NCBI GenBank assembly: GCA_934773085.1
Contig: CAKVMU010000024.1
Coordinates: 1 to 13,059 of the forward strand
Direction of reading: 5' to 3'
Length of the DNA: 13,059 bases
Source: an uncultured Candidatus Melainabacteria bacterium
Lineage (GTDB): Bacteria > Cyanobacteriota > Vampirovibrionia > Gastranaerophilales > Gastranaerophilaceae
The notes beneath the pieces are model-generated. The model was not told the origin of the DNA and did no database searches. It worked only from the letters and a program-made list of their open reading frames with translations. The position numbers were made by a program, and so were the translations under genes. Numbering within the stretch: the first letter of the stretch is position 1; the number at the start of each line of letters is the position of its first letter. Positions 1-7,339 of this stretch are shown here, piece by piece.

Positions 1-1189
1 CAAGATTCGCAGAGTTAATCAAATCCTGTCGAGCAATGTTCTTACCGGAAACGAAGGCTTGGGAATGCAAAGTCTGGGCTGCACCTCTCCAATATGCAAA
101 ATTAAAGAAAAGGATAACCGAATACACAATGTTATAATGCTTGGTTCAAATTCCTACCTAAATATGGGAACTGATAAAAGGGTTATTAATGCCGCAAAAA
201 AAGCCTTGCTCAAGTACGGCAACGGAATGGGCGCAGTTTCCAATTACACCGGATTAAGCGACTTACACAGAGAACTGGAACTAAAAATCGCAAAGTTTTA
301 TCAAACCGAAGATGCAATCGTATTCCCGAGCGGATATGGCACAAACATTGGTGTAATCTCAGCTTTATGTGGCAAGGGAGATGTAATTATCAATGACAGT
401 GCAAATCATGCATCTATATTTGACGGGTGCGCATTATCCGGAGCTGAAATTCGAATATATCCGCACGGAAATATTGATTATTTAAAGAAAATCCTTTCAC
501 GTCTGGATTCATCAAGAACAGGTAGATTAATCATTACTGACGGGGTGTTTTCAATGTCCGGAGATACTACTGAACTCGACGAAATCGTAGCTTTAGCAAA
601 ATTTTACGATGCAAAAGTTATGGTAGATGATGCCCATGGACTTGGAATTGTCGGTCCGACAGGGAAAGGCACCGCAGAAAAATATAATCTCCTCGGACAA
701 ATCGACCTGAATGTGGGAATGCTTAGCAAATCTCCTGCAGGTCTGGGCGGATATTGTGCTGCATCAAAAGAAATTATACAATACCTGAGACTTTATGCCA
801 GAACTTATTTCTTCTCGACAGCTCTTCCGGCTTCAACCATTGGAGGATTAATTGAAGTTTTCAAATTATTCGAAGAAGATAAAGCTGGCAGAAAAGTTCT
901 CCTTGAAAAAACAAAATACTTAAAAGACAAACTCTCACAAAAAGGATTTGAAATTCCGGAAGGTGATTCCGCTATCGTACCTGTTATGATATACGACGAA
1001 GAAACACTGTTTAGAATACACAAAGAACTAAAAGAGCGAGGAGTATACACAAATATCGTTACCTACCCTGCCGTTAGAAGAAAAGAATGCCGACTTCGAC
1101 TGTGCGTTATGAAGAATTTGGAATACGCCCATCTCGATAGAGCTGTTGAAATAATCACTGAACTCGGCAAAAAATACGCAATTATTTAG
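1..1189 (+). CDS. Alpha-oxoamine synthase, BioF-like (8-amino-7-oxononanoate synthase or relative), 5' partial
   Basis: PLP enzyme of the alpha-oxoamine synthase family, which condenses an acyl-CoA with an amino acid; BioF joins pimeloyl-thioester and alanine to give KAPA. The frame is open from base 2 with no stop, and about 46 residues precede the conserved LGSNSYL block, so the real start probably lies just left of the window. TTG at 59 and ATG at 65 are possible but have no good Shine-Dalgarno. Family landmarks seen in order: SNSYL, LHRELE, FPSGYGTN, NHASIFDG (cofactor-stacking His), TDGVFSMSGD, VDDAHGLG (PLP Asp), and SKSPAGLGGY, whose Lys codon at 728-730 should hold PLP. About 395 residues are visible, close to full family length. 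The SKS context is more like serine-palmitoyltransferase-type members than the GKA/GKG context of many BioF/Kbl enzymes, so the substrate is open. bioD and bioA lie 3 kb away on the other strand, which favours a biotin role without proving it. Confidence 0.8.
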   Translation, partial: KIRRVNQILSSNVLTGNEGLGMQSLGCTSPICKIKEKDNRIHNVIMLGSNSYLNMGTDKRVINAAKKALLKYGNGMGAVSNYTGLSDLHRELELKIAKFYQTEDAIVFPSGYGTNIGVISALCGKGDVIINDSANHASIFDGCALSGAEIRIYPHGNIDYLKKILSRLDSSRTGRLIITDGVFSMSGDTTELDEIVALAKFYDAKVMVDDAHGLGIVGPTGKGTAEKYNLLGQIDLNVGMLSKSPAGLGGYCAASKEIIQYLRLYARTYFFSTALPASTIGGLIEVFKLFEEDKAGRKVLLEKTKYLKDKLSQKGFEIPEGDSAIVPVMIYDEETLFRIHKELKERGVYTNIVTYPAVRRKECRLRLCVMKNLEYAHLDRAVEIITELGKKYAII

Positions 1190-1194
1190 TTTTA

Positions 1195-1229
1195 TATGAT
1201 GCGGTAAATCAAAGATTTACCGCATCATA
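1195..1229 (+). terminator. Perfect 16-bp stem-loop after the BioF-like gene
   Basis: The arms 1195-1210 and 1214-1229 are exact reverse complements around an AAA loop, starting 6 bases after the stop codon. Position and stability suggest transcription termination or 3'-end protection. No U-tract follows, so it is not a textbook intrinsic terminator. Confidence 0.5.
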
Positions 1230-1311
1230 CTTCAAGCCTATAAGTTAAACATGGCAGAGTCAGTCAGTAGGGTGTGTACACTTGCACGCCGTATTTATAA
1301 ATTCATATTTA

Positions 1312-1320
1312 TGCTAAAAT
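1312..1320 (+). promoter_or_regulatory. Extended -10 promoter of rseP
   Basis: TGCTAAAAT is an extended -10 element (TGn plus TAAAAT) 27 bases before the rseP start. No convincing -35 is seen at 16-18 bp. Just upstream, 1271-1276 and 1285-1290 form a 6-bp stem with one G-T pair, and 1274-1281 (GTGTACAC) is a palindrome that could be an operator. The same -10 type appears before two other genes of this window. Confidence 0.45.
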
Positions 1321-1347
1321 TAACTCAATAAAATTTGGAGAGAAATA

Positions 1348-2709
1348 ATGTCAATTATTATAATGATTCTTTTATTGAGTTTACTTATTCTTGTGCACGA
1401 AACAGGTCACTTCTTTGCAGCAAGAGCGTTTGGAATAAGAGTTGAAAAATTTGGTTTTGGTTTGCCAATCGGGCCGACACTGTTTAAAACTAAATGTGGT
1501 GATGTTGAAATCCTTGTACACGCATTTCTTCTCGGAGGCTATGTTTCGTTTCCAGATGACGAAAAGGACTGTGAACTTGCGGAAGACTCTCCGGAAAGAT
1601 TCATTAACAAACCGGCTTGGCAAAGAGCAATCGTTGTCTCAGCAGGTGTTGTCGCAAATGTTATCTGTGCAATAGCACTGGTTATGTTCGTTGCAATTTG
1701 GACAAATCACTTGCCATCAGGTAATTATGAAATCTATACCGCATCAATCAGTGCACCAAAAGAGTCCAGCATCTGGGAATCCGGACTCCAGGCAGGAGAC
1801 AGAATTCTTAAGGCGAACGGATGCGATATAAATAACAGCTACTCTTTTGTTACAATCGTAAAAAACAGTGCAAAGAATAACGGCACGATTTCAAATGAAA
1901 CAGTTGAAAAGAATTATAACTTATTAAAAGGATTAAATCCCGGTTTAGAAAAAGATGAAATAATTCCGAAGGATATTGCAATCAGACTTCCGGAAACTCC
2001 GGCTGTTGATACAATTACAATGGATAAGTATGCTGCAAAGGGTGCAAAATATTTCAAGAAAGAAGGATTTACACTTAACGAAAGCCTCAAAGCCCTTAAA
2101 CAGGAAATTAACGGAAAATCTGTATACGAATCCGACGGCAAATACACATTACAAGACATCGCAACAGTTCTGTCTGACGGACTTCATCCAATTAATTTGA
2201 CAATTGAAAGAAACGGACAAAAGATTGATTTACCACCTATTTATCCGGACGAAAAAGGGGTTATTGGTATTGCTTTAAGTCAAAAACAAACAATGATTGA
2301 AACAAAAACCCCAACGTCAGTCATCAAAGGAAGCAGCAAATACCTTTGGGATAACACTTATATGATGATGTATTCTCTGGGACAACTGTTCACAGGGAAT
2401 ATACCTTTGAAAGATATGCACGGTGTTGTTGCAATCACAAAAATCGGTGGAGATATGATTGATAAAGCAGGAATGTCTTCCGGAATACTTCTGGCAGCCT
2501 TGATTTCAATGAACTTGGCTATATTAAACATCTTACCGATTCCGGCACTTGATGGCGGACATGTGATGTTTTTGATGATTGAAAAAATAATCGGGAAACC
2601 TCTGGACGACAAGGTTATCGAAAAAATATCCTCAATATTTTTCTCTTTGTTAATAATTTTGATGATTTTCATTGTATTTAACGATATTACTTTACTAATA
2701 AAAAAATAG
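1348..2709 (+). CDS. rseP: RseP family site-2 (intramembrane) zinc metalloprotease
   Basis: Membrane-embedded M50 protease that cuts transmembrane substrates such as anti-sigma factors or leftover signal peptides. It has 453 residues. Motifs: zinc-binding HETGH at residues 17-21 inside the first hydrophobic helix, a hydrophobic helix near 92-115 after PAWQRAIVVSAGVVAN, PDZ-type SGLQAGDRILKANG from 145, and the second zinc-site motif NILPIPALDGGH with Asp402, followed by a C-terminal hydrophobic helix. The ATG has a clear Shine-Dalgarno (GGAGAG at 1337-1342). The PDZ domain looks split: its first strands (about 145-165) and its last part (DIATVLSDG, then LTIERNGQ, about 270-291) are separated by roughly 100 polar, Lys/Glu-rich residues. 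Only one PDZ is apparent, unlike E. coli RseP with two. The substrate is unknown, and no sigma/anti-sigma gene is adjacent. Confidence 0.92.
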   Translation: MSIIIMILLLSLLILVHETGHFFAARAFGIRVEKFGFGLPIGPTLFKTKCGDVEILVHAFLLGGYVSFPDDEKDCELAEDSPERFINKPAWQRAIVVSAGVVANVICAIALVMFVAIWTNHLPSGNYEIYTASISAPKESSIWESGLQAGDRILKANGCDINNSYSFVTIVKNSAKNNGTISNETVEKNYNLLKGLNPGLEKDEIIPKDIAIRLPETPAVDTITMDKYAAKGAKYFKKEGFTLNESLKALKQEINGKSVYESDGKYTLQDIATVLSDGLHPINLTIERNGQKIDLPPIYPDEKGVIGIALSQKQTMIETKTPTSVIKGSSKYLWDNTYMMMYSLGQLFTGNIPLKDMHGVVAITKIGGDMIDKAGMSSGILLAALISMNLAILNILPIPALDGGHVMFLMIEKIIGKPLDDKVIEKISSIFFSLLIILMIFIVFNDITLLIKK

Positions 2710-2713
2710 TATC

Positions 2714-2743
2714 TTGTCTAATTGAAAATTGTACTCATATAAA
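2714..2743 (+). promoter_or_regulatory. Putative promoter giving a very short leader for the flavoenzyme gene
   Basis: TTGTCT (2714-2719), an 18-bp spacer and TATAAA (2738-2743) fit a sigma-70 promoter. The expected transcription start is near 2750, only about 7 bases before the ATG at 2757. The inverted repeat 2736-2744 / 2751-2759 (9-bp arms) includes both the -10 and the start codon. Confidence 0.4.
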
Positions 2744-2756
2744 ACACAATTTTTAT

Positions 2757-4106
2757 ATGAAAATTATTATTATTGGCGGAGTTGCTGCCGGCGCAAAAGT
2801 CGCAGCAAAATCAAAAAGACTACTGCCTGATGCAGATATTCATATTTACACTCAAGATACCCACGTATCATATTCAGCTTGCGGATTACCTTATTATATT
2901 GAAGGTAATTTTGAAGACTGGCAAAAACTTATTGTCCGCTCAAAAGAAGAATTTGAAAAAAACGGAATTAATATTCATTTGCGACAACGTGTAACTAAAA
3001 TTTTGCCTGTCGACAAAAAGATTTTCATAAAAAATCTTGATACTGAAGAATTCTCGTTTGTTGATTACGACAAACTCGTAATTGCAACCGGCTCTGCTCC
3101 ACATATAGAAGATTTTCCCAAAATCAACCTAAAAAACATTTACACTCTAAAAACTCTTGAAGACGGTATAAATATTCGAGAGACAATGCACAAAGTCAAA
3201 AATATAACCATCATAGGTGGAGGCTACATAAGCATTGAGTTGCTTGAAGCATTTGTAAAAAACGACAAAAAGGTGAGCCTGATTGAGCGTTCCCCGTTTA
3301 TTCTTTCTGTTTTTGACGAAGATATTTCATCTCTAATTCAAAATTACATCCTTGAACATTCAGACAACCGTGCAAAAATCATCACAGACGATGTCGTTAG
3401 TGAATTTATAGGAAATGAAAAAGTCAGCGGAATTTTGACATCCAAAGGCTCCGGTTTTGAAACCGAAATGGTCATAATATGCGCCGGTGTAAGACCGGTT
3501 GTGGATATCGCTCAAGCTGCTGGAATCCAACTTGGAACAACAGGTGCTATTAAAGTAAACAGTCGGATGGAGACTTCTATTCCTGATATCTATGCCTGTG
3601 GAGATTGCGCAGAAAAAATAAACATCATTTCAAACACACCGGTATGGATACCACTCGGCTCTACCGCTAACAAAGAAGGACGAGTCGCCGCAGTTAATCT
3701 CTGTGGCGGTAGCGAAGATTTTGAAGGAATTTTGGGCTCATCCGTCACAAGATACCTAAACCTTAATATTTCAATGAGCGGATTTTCTGAAAAAGCAGCG
3801 CAAAAACTCGGATATGACACCGTGTCCGTAATTCTCACAAAACGAGACAAAGCAGGCTACATGCCGGAAGTTAATAATATCACCTTAAAACTTACGGCGG
3901 ACAGACGTTCACACCGTATTCTTGGGGCTCAAGCTATCGGAAGTACTGATGCCGACAAAAAGGTCAACACAATCTCTGTAGGTCTTATGAACAGAATAAC
4001 AGTTGAAAACCTTCTTGATGTCGACTTAACCTACGCTCCGCCTTTTTCCACCAGCGAGGACATTCTGCACTCCGCAGCAAGAATGCTTAAGTCAAAATTG
4101 ACTTAG
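2757..4106 (+). CDS. CoA-disulfide reductase / NADH oxidase-like FAD-dependent oxidoreductase
   Basis: Soluble pyridine-nucleotide:disulfide oxidoreductase of the single-cysteine class, which includes CoA-disulfide reductase, NADH oxidase and NADH peroxidase. It has 449 residues, the normal length without a fused rhodanese domain. Motifs: FAD-binding GGVAAG at residues 7-12, redox-active Cys42 in SYSACGLPYY, ATGSAP at 110-115, NAD(P)H-binding GGGYISIE at 154-161, FAD-contacting YACGDCAE around 279-286, and a C-terminal dimerisation domain with YAPPFS (Tyr425). Probable roles are thiol balance (CoA disulfide reduction by NAD(P)H) or removal of oxygen or peroxide. Sequence alone does not separate these, so no symbol is given. 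No Shine-Dalgarno precedes the ATG, which sits inside an inverted repeat. It follows rseP by 47 bp, and its 3' end overlaps bioA tail-to-tail. Confidence 0.85.
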   Translation: MKIIIIGGVAAGAKVAAKSKRLLPDADIHIYTQDTHVSYSACGLPYYIEGNFEDWQKLIVRSKEEFEKNGINIHLRQRVTKILPVDKKIFIKNLDTEEFSFVDYDKLVIATGSAPHIEDFPKINLKNIYTLKTLEDGINIRETMHKVKNITIIGGGYISIELLEAFVKNDKKVSLIERSPFILSVFDEDISSLIQNYILEHSDNRAKIITDDVVSEFIGNEKVSGILTSKGSGFETEMVIICAGVRPVVDIAQAAGIQLGTTGAIKVNSRMETSIPDIYACGDCAEKINIISNTPVWIPLGSTANKEGRVAAVNLCGGSEDFEGILGSSVTRYLNLNISMSGFSEKAAQKLGYDTVSVILTKRDKAGYMPEVNNITLKLTADRRSHRILGAQAIGSTDADKKVNTISVGLMNRITVENLLDVDLTYAPPFSTSEDILHSAARMLKSKLT

Positions 4107-5463
4107 TACATTCAAGAGCAACATCTGTTACAAAATCCATATCGTCTTCTTCAATAATCAATGGTGGATTAAAGTAGATAACATCTCCCAAAGGTCTTAG
4201 CAAGACCCCTTTTTCAAGTGCTTTTTTGTAAATTTGATAGCCCGTACGTTTTGTATAATCCAAAGGTTCTTTTGTTTCCTTATTTTTCACCAATTCAATC
4301 GCATTTATCAAACCAATGGAACGCACTTCGCCCACATTCTCTAGCGGCAAGAATTTTTCTTTAATAATTTGATTAAAATATTTTGCTCTGCGATTTGCAT
4401 TTTCAATAATATTTTCATCAGCCAAAATTTTCAACACTTCAACTGCAGCTGAACAAGCAAGCGGATTTCCGGAATACGTATGAGAATGCATAAATGCTTT
4501 GCCCTTCAGATAATCATCATAAAACGCATCATAAATCTCTTGTGTTGTAACAGCAACAGCCATCGGCATATAACCACCGGTCAAACCTTTTGAAAGACAC
4601 ATAATATCAGGACTTACTCCTGCATGATTAAACGCAAACATTTTACCTGTTCTTCCGTACCCTGTAGCGATTTCATCAGCAATAAGATGTACGTTGTATT
4701 TATCACAAAGTTCACGCAACTTTTTCAAATACAATGGCGGATAAACCTTCATGCCGGCAGAACCTTGAAGAAGCGGCTCCACAATAATTGCGGCTGTCTC
4801 ATCCGCATATTTTTTGAATGTTTCTTCCGCTTTTACAAAACATTCACAATTGCAATCTGCGACAGAGTCGCCATTTAAAGATTCGCAATGTCCTGAACAA
4901 TGTTTGCCATAAGGACAACGGTAGCAATCCGGACCGTCAATTCTTATAACATCTAAAAGCAACGGCTTGTACAACTCTGAATACAAATCGACTCCGCCAA
5001 CAGCTAAAGCACCCAATGTTTCGCCATGGTAAGCATCTGATAAAGCCATAAACCTTTTCTTTTGTGGATTTCCTGTTTGATAGTGATATTGAAAACTCAT
5101 TTTCAAAGACATTTCAATCGCAGAAGAACCATTGTCAGCGAAATTAAACTTGCACAAACCCTCTGGAAGAACTTTCACCAACTCGTGACATAAAGTTATA
5201 ACAGTTTTGTGTGAGAAATTAGCAAAAATAACATGTTCCAAAGTATCCAGCTGTTTTTTTATCGCAGCATTGATTCTTGGGTTGCAATGTCCAAGCAGAT
5301 TACACCACCAAGAACTTATAACATCCTTGTAGCATTTTCCGTTAATATCATACAAATTAATACCTTGACCACGTTCTATGACAATCGGAGGAAGAGTTTC
5401 ATAATCCTTCATTTGTGAACACGGGTGCCATATGTATTTCAAATCTTCTTTTTGCCAATCCAT
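4087..5463 (-). CDS. bioA: Adenosylmethionine-8-amino-7-oxononanoate aminotransferase (DAPA synthase)
   Basis: PLP aminotransferase that converts KAPA to 7,8-diaminopelargonate in biotin synthesis, usually with S-adenosylmethionine as amino donor. It has 458 residues from the chosen ATG at 5463. That ATG lies 4 bp after the bioD stop with an AAGGA-type Shine-Dalgarno, and the protein then begins with the BioA-like DLKYIWHPCSQM. An in-frame upstream ATG at 5535 would add 24 non-conserved residues overlapping bioD. Motifs: SWWCNLLGH (50-59), ADNGSSAIEMSLKM (109-122), DAYHGETLGA (143-152), DEIATGYGRTG (263-273), and PLP Lys292 in SKGLTGGYMP. Residues 180-208 hold seven cysteines (180, 183, 189, 193, 204, 206, 208), a possible metal site inserted before the EETFKKYADE helix. 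It is the last gene of the minus-strand unit. Confidence 0.93.
   Translation of the reverse strand: MDWQKEDLKYIWHPCSQMKDYETLPPIVIERGQGINLYDINGKCYKDVISSWWCNLLGHCNPRINAAIKKQLDTLEHVIFANFSHKTVITLCHELVKVLPEGLCKFNFADNGSSAIEMSLKMSFQYHYQTGNPQKKRFMALSDAYHGETLGALAVGGVDLYSELYKPLLLDVIRIDGPDCYRCPYGKHCSGHCESLNGDSVADCNCECFVKAEETFKKYADETAAIIVEPLLQGSAGMKVYPPLYLKKLRELCDKYNVHLIADEIATGYGRTGKMFAFNHAGVSPDIMCLSKGLTGGYMPMAVAVTTQEIYDAFYDDYLKGKAFMHSHTYSGNPLACSAAVEVLKILADENIIENANRRAKYFNQIIKEKFLPLENVGEVRSIGLINAIELVKNKETKEPLDYTKRTGYQIYKKALEKGVLLRPLGDVIYFNPPLIIEEDDMDFVTDVALECTKSILT
4088..4105. terminator. Small palindrome in the tail-to-tail overlap of two genes
   Basis: TAAGTCA (4088-4094) and TGACTTA (4099-4105) form a 7-bp stem with an AAAT loop. 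It covers the stop codons of both the plus-strand flavoenzyme gene and minus-strand bioA. It is a weak hairpin with no U-tract, so any terminator role is tentative. There is no other space between these genes for a terminator. Confidence 0.3.
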
Positions 5464-5467
5464 TTTT

Positions 5468-6142
5468 CTAATCCTTAAATAAACCTTCCAACAACATAAT
5501 ATCGTTTCCTCCACGAGGAACTGTCGCAACGACATTTACACCAGTCAAATACTCTACTTGTTGCAAATTATCCCAGTGCATAAAATTATCGGAATCATAA
5601 TTATTCAGAACAATTCCTTCCACCTCAATTCCATTCTCACGTGCGTAATCAATAGTCAGCAATGTGGAATTAATTGTACCTAATCCGGCATCCGCAACAA
5701 CAATTGTGCTCAAGCCAAGCTCCCAGATTAAATCTTTTAACAAGTATTTTTCATCGTTCTCTAGTCTCAGAGGACAAGTTATTCCGCCTGCACCTTCGAT
5801 TAGGAGATAATCATATTTCTTACATGCCTGCGCATAATCATACTTAATTCTGCTTATATCAATCTCTTCTCCGGCACGTTTTGCAGCAAGATGCGGAGAT
5901 ACAGCTTCCTTCCACCAATAGCTTACACAACTGTCTGCTGTTGTTGGAATTTTCGCAGTCTCAACAACATAGTTCGGGTCACTCTCAACCAATCTTCCGC
6001 CAAGTTCACGAACCCCGCTTAAAACCGGTTTGTAATAACCGCAATTGTATCCACTCTCACGCATTTTCTTCACAATCAGTGCTGAAATATAAGTTTTTCC
6101 GACATCTGTACCTGTCGCCGTAATAAAAATTTTCTTAGTCAT
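5468..6142 (-). CDS. bioD: Dethiobiotin synthetase
   Basis: ATP-dependent carboxylase that closes the ureido ring of biotin by converting diaminopelargonate and CO2 to dethiobiotin, the step right after BioA. It has 224 residues, the usual length. Motifs: P-loop GTDVGKT at 11-17, Lys38-Pro39 in YYKPV, the SPHLAA substrate-side segment at 82-87, and EGAGG at 116-120. The gene lies 25 bp downstream of the glycosyltransferase gene and 4 bp upstream of bioA, so all three are probably co-transcribed. The Shine-Dalgarno is weak (an A/G-rich stretch just before the ATG). No BirA-type operator was recognised. Confidence 0.93.
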   Translation of the reverse strand: MTKKIFITATGTDVGKTYISALIVKKMRESGYNCGYYKPVLSGVRELGGRLVESDPNYVVETAKIPTTADSCVSYWWKEAVSPHLAAKRAGEEIDISRIKYDYAQACKKYDYLLIEGAGGITCPLRLENDEKYLLKDLIWELGLSTIVVADAGLGTINSTLLTIDYARENGIEVEGIVLNNYDSDNFMHWDNLQQVEYLTGVNVVATVPRGGNDIMLLEGLFKD

Positions 6143-6167
6143 ACTTTAAAGGGTAGCACTTCAATTT

Positions 6168-7106
6168 TCATTGTGCAACTTTAATCATATATCTTGTACA
6201 ATCTTTCGAATTGTGACTGCGTAATGCAATGTTATAGCAGTTTTCCACCACCTTGCCATAGGCATCTTTATCTTCAAGATAACTCTCAATCTTAAAAATT
6301 AAGTCCGAAAAATCTTCATAAAAAGGCATGTGACCGTCAAAAAGGGCAAGTTCTTCACGATAATCACTTATCAATAGCCTTTTGCAAGCAACCGTTTGAA
6401 AAGTTCTGTAATTTAGGGAAGAAATTCCTTGCGAATTCATGTTGAAAACAATCTTTGAATTATTAATCGCTTTCGCCATATCCTCTTCGTTATCGATGAA
6501 GCCTTGATAGCACAAATCAATTATCTCCGGATACTTAGAACGTTTTCTTGCATCTTCATAATGTCGCTCTATAGCATACCAAGCAATTTTTAAGTGCGGA
6601 AGTTTTAATACAAGTTCTTCAAAAAAGCTCAAACGATAGTCCGTATCGAGTCTTCCGGCGAACATTAAATCAAATTGCGGTTTCGTTCCTAAATCTTTAT
6701 AGATATCAAAGTTTACAAAATGGGGCATATAGTAAATGTTGGGAAAATTCTCATATTCAGTCAGAACCTTGTCCCAATAAAAAATATAATTATCCGGATT
6801 TTCCAAGTACGATAGATATTTTTCCCACTCGGGGCCGGAAGTCTTACTCCTGATATCATCCGAAAAATAGTTTATGGAAGGCAAACTCAGTCCGTTATCA
6901 ACCTTGATTTTTAGCGCAGAAAAATCGTAACCAACGATTTGGTCAAAATTTTGAGCAAGAATCTCGGCAAGATTATCGTCAAAAAGCTCATCATAGACTG
7001 CAACTTCGCATCCGTTCTGTCTGTAACCGTCTATAATGCTATTTGTCGTAAGCCTTCCGCCAATGCTGACCGGCAATATCGCTAAAATCTTCTTCTTATT
7101 TTCCAT
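6168..7106 (-). CDS. CgeB-like glycosyltransferase (GT-B fold)
   Basis: Probable cytoplasmic sugar transferase of 312 residues. The N-terminal half begins with a short beta strand (KKILAILPVSIGG) and carries YFSDDI near 80. The C-terminal half has the nucleotide-sugar-binding pattern of the Glyco_trans_1_2/CgeB group: LMFAGRLDTDYR (147-158), YQGFIDNEEDMAKAINNSKI, then SSLNYRTFQTVACKRLLISDYREEL (229-252). The last matches the usual 'N.R.FE.LACG..L.TD' region, although the normally Gly-containing part reads ACKR. There is no signal peptide or membrane helix. The ATG follows a GAAGAGA-type ribosome site and a good promoter. Acceptor and sugar are unknown. It heads the transcript that continues into bioD and bioA, with no obvious functional link to biotin. 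Confidence 0.7.
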   Translation of the reverse strand: MENKKKILAILPVSIGGRLTTNSIIDGYRQNGCEVAVYDELFDDNLAEILAQNFDQIVGYDFSALKIKVDNGLSLPSINYFSDDIRSKTSGPEWEKYLSYLENPDNYIFYWDKVLTEYENFPNIYYMPHFVNFDIYKDLGTKPQFDLMFAGRLDTDYRLSFFEELVLKLPHLKIAWYAIERHYEDARKRSKYPEIIDLCYQGFIDNEEDMAKAINNSKIVFNMNSQGISSLNYRTFQTVACKRLLISDYREELALFDGHMPFYEDFSDLIFKIESYLEDKDAYGKVVENCYNIALRSHNSKDCTRYMIKVAQ

Positions 7107-7121
7107 AAGTCTCTTCTGAGT

Positions 7122-7150
7122 ATTTTAACATTTTTAACAGTTCTTTACAA
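7122..7150 (-). promoter_or_regulatory. Promoter of the glycosyltransferase-bioD-bioA unit
   Basis: On the minus strand, TTGTAA (7150-7145), a 17-bp spacer and TGT-TAAAAT (extended -10, hexamer 7127-7122) form a good sigma-70 promoter. The start would fall near 7115, giving a leader of about 10 nt before the ATG at 7106. Confidence 0.6.
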
Positions 7151-7171
7151 GTTAGAAGATTTTCAATAAAA

Positions 7172-7177
7172 TAGAAT
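7172..7177 (+). promoter_or_regulatory. -10-like element in front of the tRNA region
   Basis: TAGAAT lies 6 bases before the first tRNA-like fragment (7184), where a tRNA promoter would be expected if the tRNA gene originally began there. No matching -35 is clear at 16-18 bp, although TTACAA sits 21 bp upstream. Confidence 0.3.
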
Positions 7178-7183
7178 GTAGTA

Positions 7184-7198
7184 GCCTTGTAGCTCAGT
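7184..7198 (+). repeat. Direct repeat A1: copy of tRNA-Arg nucleotides 2-16
   Basis: GCCTTGTAGCTCAGT is identical to 7340-7354 inside the intact tRNA gene, 156 bp downstream. It is followed by unrelated sequence, so it is a fragment and not a tRNA gene. The pair brackets a 141-bp insert, like a target-site duplication. Confidence 0.75.
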
Positions 7199-7339
7199 GC
7201 CCTGCGGCGAGCTATGGGCAAGCCGAGCAGACTACGTCTGCGAAGGTGGAGACGAGAAAAACGGTGTCGTGTTGCGGAAACGCAATACGAGCAGGTTTTT
7301 CGAGCGGAGCCGTCTCAACAAATGAAAACTTAATATTTG
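7199..7339 (+). repeat. 141-bp structured insert between tRNA direct repeats (possible miniature element)
   Basis: This stretch is mostly more GC-rich than its surroundings and highly foldable. GCAGAC-TAC-GTCTGC (7227-7241) is a perfect hairpin. GAGACG (7249-7254) pairs with CGTCTC (7311-7316), and GAAAAAC (7256-7262) pairs with GTTTTTC (7295-7301). Inside these, 7268-7276 pairs with 7281-7289 (9 bp, one G-T) around a GAAA tetraloop. It has no ORF of its own and no terminal inverted repeats. It could be a non-autonomous repeat unit or a structured leader. The last base (G7339) doubles as nucleotide 1 of the tRNA. Confidence 0.5.

Noticed and set aside
1253..1262. GGCAGAGTCA shared with 7531-7540
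   Set aside because: A 10-base match is expected many times by chance in a window of this size, and the flanks do not match.
1251..1331. Short ORF of 26 codons between the BioF-like gene and rseP
   Set aside because: It has no Shine-Dalgarno, runs through the rseP promoter, and resembles no known peptide.
5464..5535. 24-residue N-terminal extension of BioA
   Set aside because: It overlaps the bioD coding end, has no ribosome site and is unlike BioA N-termini. The ATG at 5463 has both the proper context and family-like sequence.
7184..7198. A second tRNA gene at the upstream fragment
   Set aside because: Only nucleotides 2-16 are present. The sequence after them cannot form a D-arm or the rest of a cloverleaf.
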